64,000 nucleotides of DNA from an uncultured Vicinamibacterales bacterium (GTDB lineage Bacteria; Acidobacteriota; Vicinamibacteria; Vicinamibacterales; UBA8438), in NCBI GenBank assembly GCA_958295905.1, contig OY282382.1, forward strand, positions 2,132,001 to 2,196,000, read 5' to 3'. The translations under genes were made by a program, and so were the position numbers. The notes beneath the pieces were generated by a model that was not told the DNA's origin, searched no databases, and was given only the letters and a program-made list of their open reading frames with translations. How positions within the stretch are numbered: the first letter of the stretch is position 1; the number at the start of each line of letters is the position of its first letter. Below, one piece after another: positions 10,597 to 19,354 of this stretch.

Positions 10597-12102
10597 TCAG
10601 TTGTAATACTTCTTCTTGCCGGGCGGGACGCGGATATCGGTTTCGACCACCGGCTCCGGGGTCATGGCCGCCCGCCGCCGGGTCTTGACCGCACTGTACT
10701 GCCACGTGTCGTCGCGGCTGATCTTCTTCTGCGCGTAGAGCCCTTCGATGATGAATTCGACGGCGGAGGCGAGCACCGGCACCGGCTCGTCCGGATCGAC
10801 CCGGAGATGGCCGGCCAGTTCGTGCAATCCGTGGATCTGGCCGGTCTGCTCGAGGAGCTCGGCGGCGGAGGTCCCGTCGCCGAGATCCAGGATACCCCCC
10901 AGGTCGAACCACTCGACCACGGCGCCGGTGTCCACGGTGCTGAACCACCCTTCGAACACCCGGGCGACGGCGGAGCGGATCACGTCGCGGGCCACCTGGC
11001 CGGCGCCCCGCAGCTCGCCCTCGTACTCCAGCTCGAACTTGCCGGTAATCGAGGGCAGGGCGGCATAGACGTCGGCGATGCGGACCGCCGCGGTGGGCTC
11101 GGCGTTGATCAGCGCCCGCCGCTCGGCGTTCGACACCGCGTTCTCCAGGCAGGTGATCGGCATGCGTTGACTGACGCCGGAACGCTTGTCGATCTTGGCG
11201 TGGCTCCGGGCGACGAACGCGATTTCTTCGACCACCTCGCCGATGTACGGCGGGATGTCCGGCGTCCCCGCCGCCCCGCCGGACCGCGACGTCCAGGCTT
11301 CCCGGCTCGTGATCAACATGCCGGCCTGGCGTGTCTGCGGATAGTGGGTGCGGATCTCCGATCCGATACGGTCCTTCAGCGGGGTGATGATCTTGCCGCG
11401 GGCCGTGTAGTCCTCCGGATTCGCGGTGAACGTCATGACCACGTCCAGCGGCAGCCGGACGGGGTAGCCCTTGATCTGGACGTCGCCCTCCTGGAGGATG
11501 TTGAACAGGCCGACCTGAATCTTGCCGGCGAGATCCGGCAGTTCGTTGATGGCGAAGATGCTCCGGTGGGCTCGGGGGAGCAGTCCGTAGTGCATCGTCA
11601 GCTCGTCGGACAGCTCGAGCCCCGCGCGGGCCGCCTTGATGGGGTCGACGTCGCCGATCATGTCGGCGATCGTGACGTCCGGCGTCGCCAGCTTCTCCAC
11701 GAGCCGGCGTTCCCGCGGGAGCCAGGCGATCGGGAGATCGTCACCGGCCTCCGCCACCCGGGTGCGGCACGCGCGGCACAGGGGTGCGAGCGGGTCGTCG
11801 TTGATCTGGCATCCCGGCATCACCGCCACCGCCTCGTCGAGCAGGGAGACCAGAGCCCGCAGCAGACGGGTCTTGGCCTGGCCCCGCAGGCCCAGCAGCA
11901 CGAAGTCGTGCTGCGACAGGACCGCATTGACGATTTGCGGAATCACCGACTCGTCGTAGCCGACGATGCCGGGAAACAGCGGTTCCCGCCCGCGCAGCCG
12001 GCGCGCCAGATTCTCCCGCATCTCGAGCTTGACGCTGCGGTGCGGAAGGCGTCCGGCGCCGACGGCCTTGCGAAGCTTTCCGAGACGTTCAGGTAACGGC
12101 AT
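10597..12102 (-). CDS. AAA+ ATPase, Mg-chelatase/MoxR-like
   Basis: GIVGYDESVIPQIVNAVLSQHDFVLLGLRGQAKTRLLRAL (variant Walker A), HRSIFAINELPDLAGKIQVGLFNILQEGDVQIKG. Confidence 0.88.
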   Translation of the reverse strand: MPLPERLGKLRKAVGAGRLPHRSVKLEMRENLARRLRGREPLFPGIVGYDESVIPQIVNAVLSQHDFVLLGLRGQAKTRLLRALVSLLDEAVAVMPGCQINDDPLAPLCRACRTRVAEAGDDLPIAWLPRERRLVEKLATPDVTIADMIGDVDPIKAARAGLELSDELTMHYGLLPRAHRSIFAINELPDLAGKIQVGLFNILQEGDVQIKGYPVRLPLDVVMTFTANPEDYTARGKIITPLKDRIGSEIRTHYPQTRQAGMLITSREAWTSRSGGAAGTPDIPPYIGEVVEEIAFVARSHAKIDKRSGVSQRMPITCLENAVSNAERRALINAEPTAAVRIADVYAALPSITGKFELEYEGELRGAGQVARDVIRSAVARVFEGWFSTVDTGAVVEWFDLGGILDLGDGTSAAELLEQTGQIHGLHELAGHLRVDPDEPVPVLASAVEFIIEGLYAQKKISRDDTWQYSAVKTRRRAAMTPEPVVETDIRVPPGKKKYYN

Positions 12103-12279
12103 GATGCGATCTTAGCAGTCCGTGTCGGAAGTTGTGCTGCATCCCGCCGGGGCCGTACTCGGCCCAGGAACGGGTCGTACAGCGGCCGAAATCGCCGAAT
12201 CCGGCCGATCCGGACCGTTCCGCGCCACCGCCGGCCCGTTCCGGCGCGCCGCGGCGTATCGCCACGGCCAGTCGGCCCG

Positions 12280-12452
12280 GAAATCGCCGCCTGCGGCTCC
12301 GGCCGCGCCCAACCCACCGCGCCGGTCCCTCACGACGCCGGAGAACCTGCGCGCCGCAAGCACTGCGGCTCCGCCCGCCGCCCAACCCACCGCGCCGGGG
12401 GGGCGGCGCCTCCGGCGGGAGGCGCCGCCGTTCTACGGCGCGGACTCCCGGG
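12280..12452 (-). repeat. Hairpin repeat family R4 (reverse orientation, expanded)
   Basis: cggctccgcccgccgcccaacccaccg...ccgttctacggcgcggactcccg. Confidence 0.75.
12291..12398. repeat. R4-related direct repeat pair, period 72
   Basis: ctgcggctccgsccg..cccaacccaccgcgccgg at 12291 and 12363. Confidence 0.85.
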
Positions 12453-12482
12453 ATGGAAACCGGTTCTACGCGTCGCAGACCC

Positions 12483-12593
12483 CCGATCCGTCGGGGCGCG
12501 GCGGCGGCCGGCGCGCCCTTGCGCCGCGGTGAGGGGCAGGTTCCCCCTGGGTCCAACAACCCGATCCGTCAGGGCGCGGCGGCGGCCAGCGCG
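12483..12593. repeat. 33-bp direct repeat pair, period 78, spanning the 3' end and stop of the M49 peptidase gene
   Basis: ccgatccgtcrgggcgcggcggcggccrgcgcg at 12483 and 12561; stop (tca, minus strand) at 12569-12571. Confidence 0.88.
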
Positions 12594-14266
12594 TCCGCGG
12601 TGACGAAGCGGGGCTGGATGTCGATCGGGATGTGCCCGAGCCGATCCAGTGCCTGCCGCACCGCCGGGGCCACGATGCCGCGGGTGTCCAGAATCCGCTG
12701 CGCGGCGTCGAGGTCGCCGGTGGCCTGCACCGTCATGAGTTCGCGGGTCAGGGCGGTCACGGTTTCCCGGATACGGCCGTGGTCGATCGCGAAGCGTCCG
12801 TCGGAATCGATGGTCACCGCGCCCGCATCGAGGAACGTGTTGAGTTGCACGGCCACGCCGCGGCCGTGCGCTTCGTGGATTCCGAAACGGATCGACCGGA
12901 ACGTCGAGGCGAGGAACGTGGTGTACATGCTCCGTTCCAGCGACCGGTCGACGACCCCCCGATCGATCAACTCGCGCATGGCCCAGAGGCCGGCGACGTC
13001 CGCCTTGGCTTCCTCGAGGGTGCTGTGCGTCTCCCGGAGCTCCTGCCGGACGGTGGTCCGGCGGCCGTCGACGGTGATGGTGCCCGGACCCAGCCCGTGC
13101 ATCAGTTCGTGCATCAGGATATGGGTGAAGAACGCCTCGAACGAGACCTCCGCCTGTTCGGCCGGCCGCAGCGTCACCTGCGAGATGGGGGTCAGAACGC
13201 GCTGGAACTTGGCTTCCTGGACGTTCTTCAGCATGACCCGCTTGGAACCCTTCTCGCGAACCACGCGCTCGTCGTTGGGGAGATTGAAGGCCGCGGTCTG
13301 GACCCCGCGGTTGGCGTCGCCGGCGGTGAAGACGACGTTGACGACCCGGATCGGGGCGAGCCCGCCGAGGGCCGGGTTCCGGAACCGCGGGTCGATCGGC
13401 AACCCGTCCTCCAGCCCCTGGAGGTGGGCGCCGAAGCGGTCCAGCATGGCCGTTTCGGCGGCGTCGCGAATGGTGACGAACGCTTCGAACGCGGCCTTGT
13501 AGTTGAACCACTCGTCCTCGTAGACCTCATAGGGTCCGATGGTCGGTTCGATCGTCGAGTCGAGCTCCATCCACGCCACGTCGCTGTCGTAGTAATCGTT
13601 GGTCGCGAACGCGGCCGCGCGGCTCTCCAGGTAGCGCCGCAGCGTCGGCTCCGCGGTGGCGCGGGCGGCGGCGCGCAGGTGCTCCGCGGCAAGGGCGAGC
13701 GGACCCTGGTACTCCACGCTGTAGGGCACGCTGGTGAACCGGCCGGCCGGATCGCGGCGGATGGTGGTGAAGAACCCGGTGGCGGCGGCGCGGGCCCGGT
13801 CGTCGAGCCCGTCCAGCCAGGCCGCGACTTCCGCCCGGGTCGCGCCGGCTGGATAGTAGTTGGCGCCTTCGGGCTTGGGGGGCGCACCGGCCACGAACGG
13901 CCGGTCGTCGTCGATGCGCGACCACGGGCCCTTGTTGAGCAGGAAGAAGTCGAGCGCGGCCCGTCCCGCGGCGCTCCGGTCGTCGACCAGGGAGAGCAGC
14001 ATCGCGGGGTTGCCGGCCCAGACCTGTTGCAGAAAGACCGCATCCATCACGCGGGCGGCGTCGATGATGTGGTTCAGCGCGCGGCGCTCCGAATCGGGCA
14101 GCGCCGACAGATCCGCCCCGATGTCGACCGGTGCGAACAATCGCGTCATCGTGGCTCCCTGGCCCCCTGCGGCGGCCGTCGCCGCCGTGAGCGCACCGAT
14201 TCCGGCGACACCGGCCGCGAGCAGGACGATCCCGGTGCCGCCGAACCGTCTCCCCTTCATCATCAT
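12569..14266 (-). CDS. Secreted dipeptidyl-peptidase III-like (M49 family) zinc peptidase
   Basis: HELMHGLGPGTI plus downstream ETHSTLEEAKADVAGLWAM; N-terminal signal-like segment. Confidence 0.82.
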   Translation of the reverse strand: MMMKGRRFGGTGIVLLAAGVAGIGALTAATAAAGGQGATMTRLFAPVDIGADLSALPDSERRALNHIIDAARVMDAVFLQQVWAGNPAMLLSLVDDRSAAGRAALDFFLLNKGPWSRIDDDRPFVAGAPPKPEGANYYPAGATRAEVAAWLDGLDDRARAAATGFFTTIRRDPAGRFTSVPYSVEYQGPLALAAEHLRAAARATAEPTLRRYLESRAAAFATNDYYDSDVAWMELDSTIEPTIGPYEVYEDEWFNYKAAFEAFVTIRDAAETAMLDRFGAHLQGLEDGLPIDPRFRNPALGGLAPIRVVNVVFTAGDANRGVQTAAFNLPNDERVVREKGSKRVMLKNVQEAKFQRVLTPISQVTLRPAEQAEVSFEAFFTHILMHELMHGLGPGTITVDGRRTTVRQELRETHSTLEEAKADVAGLWAMRELIDRGVVDRSLERSMYTTFLASTFRSIRFGIHEAHGRGVAVQLNTFLDAGAVTIDSDGRFAIDHGRIRETVTALTRELMTVQATGDLDAAQRILDTRGIVAPAVRQALDRLGHIPIDIQPRFVTADALAAAAP

Positions 14267-14345
14267 TCTTGCCTCCCGTGTCCGTCCGCACCGCTACCAT
14301 CATGGACCGGTCGGCCGGACCGAGGCAAGAAGCCGAGGTTGCTGC

Positions 14346-14520
14346 ACAGGACCATCCCACGCTCCGCCACCGCCGTGCGCAGGCAGCATCGTGGCGGGTT
14401 TTTGGGGCTCCGGACGAGCGGCATCGTGGGTCTCACGCGGCGCCGGCCGGTCGGCAAGACGGTGGCGGTCCCTCGAATCGGGGGCGGGCCGTCACGCGCG
14501 GGCAGCGTGGGATGCCCCTG
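14346..14520 (+). mobile_element. Repeat family R1 copy
   Basis: caggaccatcccacgctccgccaccgccgtgcgcaggc ... gggccgtcacgcgcgggcagcgtgggatgcccctg. Confidence 0.9.
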
Positions 14521-14534
14521 GTTGCTACACTGTA

Positions 14535-14632
14535 GCGGCCCGCGGCGAAACCCCGCGCATCGGCGCCGGCGGGGCGCCGGCGGGCTGAAGAGCGCCCGCG
14601 GGCAAGAACGCCCGTGCCTGACCAGTGCTTTG
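14535..14632 (+). repeat. Repeat family R3, partial copy
   Basis: gcggcgaaaccccgcgc ... gggctgaagagcgcccgcgggcaagaacgcccgtgcctgaccag. Confidence 0.8.
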
Positions 14633-14660
14633 TCTCGGTTAAATATTGGGGTCGTCGCAC

Positions 14661-16079
14661 ATGAACAGTTCGACGCAGGTGGCGGTGATCGGCGGGGGGC
14701 CGGGCGGTTACGCCGCCGCGTTCCTGGCCGCGGACCTGGGTATGCAGGTGGCCTTGATCGACGAGGCTCCCAATCCCGGCGGCGTGTGCCTGTATCGAGG
14801 GTGCATGCCGTCGAAGGCGCTGCTGCACGTGGCGAAAGTGGTGACCGAGGCCCGCGAGGCCCGCAATTGGGGCGTCGAGTTCGGGGAGCCGACGCTGGAC
14901 GTCGACCGGCTGCGGAGCTGGAAGGACCAGTCGGTGGCGCGATTGACGGGGGGCCTGGGCCAGCTCTCGACCCAGCGCGGGGTGACCTACCTCCACGGCC
15001 GGGCCGAGTTGTCGGGACCGACGTCGGCGCGGGTGACGGCGGCGGACGGCGGAGTCACCGCGTTGGCGTTCGAGCACGCGATTCTGGCCACCGGGTCGAG
15101 ACCGGCGGCGCCCGCCGCGCTGTCTCTGGCCGGCGACCGGGTCTGGGACTCGACCCGGGCGCTGGAGATCCCGTCCGTGCCCGCGTCTCTGCTCGTGGTC
15201 GGCGGCGGCTATATCGGGCTCGAGCTGGGGTCGGTCTATGCCGCGCTCGGCTCGCGGGTGACGGTGGTCGAGATGACCGCGGGGCTCCTGCCGGGGGCCG
15301 ACCGCGACCTCGTGGCGGTCGTGGCCCGGCGGCTCGCCTCGGTATGCGAGGCGGTGCTCCTGGAGACCACGGTGACGGCGCTGGCCGAGGAGGGTGACGG
15401 CGTCTCGGTGACGTTGCGGGGGGCCGCGGGCGAGTCGACGCGCCGTTTCGACCGGGTGCTGGCGGCGGTGGGCCGGGTGCCCAACTCGGACGTGCCCGGA
15501 CTGGACCGGACCGCGGTGCGGCGCGACGCGCGCGGGTTCGTGGCGGTCGACGGCCAGCGCCGGACCGCCGAGCCGACGATCTTCGCGGTGGGAGACCTCG
15601 TCGGCGAGCCGATGCTCGCGCACAAGGCGAGCCACGAAGCGCGCACCGCGGTCGAGGCGATCGCGGGGCGCAAGGCGGTGTTCGAGCCGGCGGTGATTCC
15701 GGCGGTGGTCTTCACGGATCCCGAGGTCGCTTGGTGCGGTCTGACCGAGACCCGGGCCCGGGCCGAGCAACGTGCGGTGGAGGTGGCGAAGTATCCCTGG
15801 GGCGCCTCCGGCCGGGCCGTCACCCTCGATCGGCCGGCCGGGATGACCAAGCTCGTCATCGAGCCCGAATCGGAACGGATCCTGGGGGTCGGCATCGCGG
15901 GAAGCGGGGCGGGGGAGCTGATCGCCGAAGGGGTGGTGGCCATCGAGATGGGGGCTGCCGCGTCGGATCTGCGGCTGTGCATCCATCCGCATCCGACCCT
16001 GTCCGAGACGCTGATGGAGGCGGCGGAGGTGTTCTTCGGCCAGAGCACCCACGTCTACCGGCCGAAGCGGAAGCGGTGA
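14661..16079 (+). CDS. lpdA: Dihydrolipoyl dehydrogenase
   Basis: GGGPGGYAAAFLAADLG; redox motif GGVCLYRGCMPSKAL (CxxxxC); C-terminal HPHPTLSETLMEAAE. Confidence 0.95.
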   Translation: MNSSTQVAVIGGGPGGYAAAFLAADLGMQVALIDEAPNPGGVCLYRGCMPSKALLHVAKVVTEAREARNWGVEFGEPTLDVDRLRSWKDQSVARLTGGLGQLSTQRGVTYLHGRAELSGPTSARVTAADGGVTALAFEHAILATGSRPAAPAALSLAGDRVWDSTRALEIPSVPASLLVVGGGYIGLELGSVYAALGSRVTVVEMTAGLLPGADRDLVAVVARRLASVCEAVLLETTVTALAEEGDGVSVTLRGAAGESTRRFDRVLAAVGRVPNSDVPGLDRTAVRRDARGFVAVDGQRRTAEPTIFAVGDLVGEPMLAHKASHEARTAVEAIAGRKAVFEPAVIPAVVFTDPEVAWCGLTETRARAEQRAVEVAKYPWGASGRAVTLDRPAGMTKLVIEPESERILGVGIAGSGAGELIAEGVVAIEMGAAASDLRLCIHPHPTLSETLMEAAEVFFGQSTHVYRPKRKR

Positions 16080-16159
16080 CGCGGGCGATCAGGGCGGCCC
16101 TACCGGACCGCTCTGTCCTCCCCACGTCTACCGGCCGAAGCGGAAGCGGTGACGCGGGC
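16048..16159. repeat. 39-bp perfect direct repeat pair, period 73, duplicating the 3' end and stop codon of lpdA
   Basis: cccacgtctaccggccgaagcggaagcggtgacgcgggc at 16048-16086 and 16121-16159. Confidence 0.95.
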
Positions 16160-16198
16160 CGGCCCGGGAAGGCCGGGGGGGCTCCGGGCGTGGCCGCG

Positions 16199-17164
16199 TC
16201 ATCCGGTGACGCGGGTCACCGCGGCAACCGCATCCGCCTGCTCATGGGCATGGTAGGAGCTGCGCACCAGCGGCCCGGACTCGACGTGCCCGAAGCCGAG
16301 CGCCGCCGCCGCCCGATCGAGGGCCGCGAACTCGTCGGGGTGGTAGTAGCGCGCGACCGGGAGATGGGCGGGTGACGGCCGCAGATACTGTCCGATCGTC
16401 ACGATGTCGCATCCCGCCTGTCGGAGGTCGGCCAACGCCGCGAGGAGCTCGTCCCAGGTTTCGCCCAGGCCCACCATGATCCCCGACTTCGTCGCCACCG
16501 CGGGACGGTGGCGCCGGGCGTGCTCCAGAAGCCGGAGGGCGCGGTCGTAGCCGCCGCCGGGGCGCGCCCGGCGGTACTGCCCGCGGACCGTTTCCAGATT
16601 GTGGTTCAGGACGTCCGGTCCCGCCGCCAGCACCGCGTCGAGGGCGGCGGCGCTCCCGCCGAAATCGGGTACCAGGGTCTCGACCCGACAGTCCGGCGAC
16701 AGGGATCGGATTGCCGTGACGGTGTCGGCGAAGATCCCGGCGCCGCCGTCCGCGAGATCGTCCCGGTCGACCGACGTGATGACCGCATGGTCGAGATCGA
16801 GGGTTCGCACCGCTTCCGCGACGCGGGCCGGCTCCCCCGGGTCGACCGGCCCGGGCCGGCCGTGCTCCACGTTGCAGTAGGCGCAGGCCCGCGTGCAGAC
16901 GCTGCCCAGGATCATGAAGGTCGCGGTCCCGTGATGCCAGCACTCCCCGATGTTGGGACAGTTGGCTTCCTCGCAGACGGTGTGCAGCCCCTGTTCCCGG
17001 ACCAGCCGCTTGAGGCGCCGATAGCCCGCGCTGCCCGGAGCCCGCACCCGCAGCCACCCGGGCTTGGCGCCCGCCGGCGCCGGCTCGGGGCGGATCCGGC
17101 GTCCCCGGAAGAAGGTCGCCGGCACGGCGCGCGGGACCGAAGGTCCATCATCCAGAGTCGCCAT
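16199..17164 (-). CDS. lipA: Lipoyl synthase
   Basis: CEEANCPNIGECWHHGTATFMILGSVCTRACAYCNVEHG, radical SAM CxxxCxxC. Confidence 0.97.
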   Translation of the reverse strand: MATLDDGPSVPRAVPATFFRGRRIRPEPAPAGAKPGWLRVRAPGSAGYRRLKRLVREQGLHTVCEEANCPNIGECWHHGTATFMILGSVCTRACAYCNVEHGRPGPVDPGEPARVAEAVRTLDLDHAVITSVDRDDLADGGAGIFADTVTAIRSLSPDCRVETLVPDFGGSAAALDAVLAAGPDVLNHNLETVRGQYRRARPGGGYDRALRLLEHARRHRPAVATKSGIMVGLGETWDELLAALADLRQAGCDIVTIGQYLRPSPAHLPVARYYHPDEFAALDRAAAALGFGHVESGPLVRSSYHAHEQADAVAAVTRVTG

Positions 17165-17504
17165 GCCGCGGATCGTACCGCGCCGCCGCGCCGCGGCGCA
17201 ACGCGGGATTCCGCCGCGGGGCGGTGCGCCGACCGCCGGTGGGCGGAGCGCGGCGCCCGCCGCGGAGCGCCGGCGACGACCCGGGGGCCGGGACGAGCCG
17301 GCGCCGGTAGCGGGAAGAACCCGCCGTACCGGTCTCGGCCGGCCGCCGGCGCGCGTGCTTTCGGGCGGCGCCGCGGGGGGCGCGTCGGATACGACTGCCC
17401 CCGGCGCCGTCCGGTTGGCGATTTCCGTGCCGTTCTCGGCATCGAGGCCCTCCCGAACGGCTTTTTCTTGGGATCCATCGGGGACCGTTGGAGGGTATCC
17501 GGCG

Positions 17505-17640
17505 CGGGCGGCCCCGCGGCGTCCCATCGCGTCGAAGCCCGAAAGGCCCGTTTCGGAGGGCATCCAGGCCGGGAACGGGATCGGAATCGCCAATCCGGCA
17601 GCGACGGGGCGGTCGTCTCACAAATCTGACGTGCACCCGC
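17505..17640. mobile_element. Repeat family R2 copy, left end missing
   Basis: gtatccggcgcgggcggccccgcggcgtcccatcgcgtcgaagcccgaaaggcccg ... ggtcgtctcacaaatctgacgtgcaccc. Confidence 0.88.
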
Positions 17641-17853
17641 CGCGGGGGTTGCATTCGCCGGTCCAGCCAAAATCGTGTAAACTGACACCGGTGCTGCGCG
17701 GGGTACCGTCGAGTCCGCGGCGCCGCAGTTTCTGATTGACGAAGGGCACCGGCAGGCCGGGCATGCGCACGGCCCACTCAGACTGACACTCTCACGGCGG
17801 CCGATCAGTCGTGGGCCACGGCGCGGCGGCCGGTGAACGACACGGAGGAGTCG

Positions 17854-18117
17854 ATGGCGTACAGCATTTGCGAACCGTGCGTGGGGACCAAGGACACCGC
17901 CTGCGTGGACGTGTGTCCGGTGGACTGCATCCACCCGCGCCAGGACGAGGAAGAGTTCGAAGCCGAGACGATGCTCTACATCCACCCGGAAGAGTGCATC
18001 GACTGCGGCGCTTGTGTGCCGGCGTGCCCGGTCGAGGCGATATTCGCCAACGATGAAGTGCCCGATCAGTGGGAGAGCTTCATCGAGACCAACGCCAACT
18101 GGTACGAAGGCAAGTAG
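17854..18117 (+). CDS. Ferredoxin, 4Fe-4S
   Basis: [28 protein letters not shown]...[22 protein letters not shown] ribosome-binding site upstream. Confidence 0.93.
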   Translation: MAYSICEPCVGTKDTACVDVCPVDCIHPRQDEEEFEAETMLYIHPEECIDCGACVPACPVEAIFANDEVPDQWESFIETNANWYEGK

Positions 18118-18133
18118 ACCGAGCGAGCCACAC

Positions 18134-18670
18134 ATGGGTTTGATTGACCATCGTTTCGAAGACAACTTCATCACGACGAATCTCGACAAGGTGCTCAACT
18201 GGGCGCGTCAGTCGTCGTTGTGGCCGATGGGATTCGGGCTGGCCTGCTGCGCCATCGAAATGATGGCCACGTCGGCATCCCGTTTCGACATTGCCCGGTT
18301 CGGAGCGGAGGTCTTTCGCGCGTCGCCCCGGCAGGCCGACCTGATGATCGTCGCCGGCACCGTGACCAAGAAGATGGCTCCGGTGCTGCGGCGGCTCTAC
18401 GACCAGATGCCCGAACCGAAGTGGGTCATTTCCATGGGGAGCTGCTCGAACGCAGGCGGACCGTTCCCCACCTATTCGGTGCTGCAGGGCGTGGACAAGG
18501 TGGTGCCGGTCGACGTCTACGTGTCCGGATGTCCGCCCCGTCCCGAGGCGCTGCTCTACGGGTTGTTGCGGCTTCAGGACAAGATTCGCCGAGAGAATAC
18601 GGTGTTGCGGAAGGAACGGGTGGTCTTGGCGGGACAGACCGATCCGATTCTGGTCGAGGACCGGGGGTAG
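18134..18670 (+). CDS. nuoB: NADH-quinone oxidoreductase subunit B
   Basis: [67 protein letters not shown]. Confidence 0.97.
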   Translation: MGLIDHRFEDNFITTNLDKVLNWARQSSLWPMGFGLACCAIEMMATSASRFDIARFGAEVFRASPRQADLMIVAGTVTKKMAPVLRRLYDQMPEPKWVISMGSCSNAGGPFPTYSVLQGVDKVVPVDVYVSGCPPRPEALLYGLLRLQDKIRRENTVLRKERVVLAGQTDPILVEDRG

Positions 18671-18675
18671 CGGCC

Positions 18676-19146
18676 GTGCAGCAGTTGTCGAAGATCTTTC
18701 GGATGGTGTTCCTGGTCGATCTGATCAAGGGGCTGCTGGTCACGCTCCGGTACACCCCGCAACCCGCGTTCACCTTCCAGTATCCGGCGGAGCGGCGTCC
18801 CGTCGCGCCTCGCTTCCGGGGCGTGCTCAGGCTGCAGGTCGAGCCCGAGACCGGCGCGCAGACCTGCATCGTCTGCGATCAGTGCGCCAAGGTCTGTCCC
18901 GACGAGCTCATCTTCCTGGGCGGACACCGGGAGCCCGGTCACAAGATCAAGGTGCTGGACTTCTTCGACTTCAATCTCTCGCGTTGCAGCTTCTGCGGCC
19001 TCTGCTCCGAGGTGTGCCCGACCAAACCGGTCAAGGCGCTCATCATGAGCGAAGACTACGAGCTCGGCAGCTACGATCGCCAGAAGCAGATTCTGCGCGT
19101 CGACGACATGTACGACGGCGTCGAGATCGAGCAGTACACGCGCTAG
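18676..19146 (+). CDS. nuoI: NADH-quinone oxidoreductase subunit I
   Basis: Two CxxCxxCxxxCP clusters; FFDFNLSRCSFCGLCSEVCPT; GTG start. Confidence 0.93.
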   Translation: MQQLSKIFRMVFLVDLIKGLLVTLRYTPQPAFTFQYPAERRPVAPRFRGVLRLQVEPETGAQTCIVCDQCAKVCPDELIFLGGHREPGHKIKVLDFFDFNLSRCSFCGLCSEVCPTKPVKALIMSEDYELGSYDRQKQILRVDDMYDGVEIEQYTR

Positions 19147-19354
19147 GAGTCTGCGCCGCAGGAAATTCTGAAACTACCATATGTTGCGCAAGCTCCGGCG
19201 ACTGACCGCCGCATGTTGTGTCAGATCGGACCCAAAACCGTTCTGGGGCGCACACTCCTAGCTGGAGCGGGGGCGCGGTGTTCGGGGTTGCCCGGGACGC
19301 CACCGACTCGCTGAACAGTCCGGCGTCGCTCCGCGGTGTACCGGTGGAGGAGAC

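Noticed and set aside
10597-12102. Chlorophyll-type magnesium chelatase
   Set aside because: No chlH or other tetrapyrrole genes nearby; the AAA+/VWA pair fits the broader MoxR-VWA class better.
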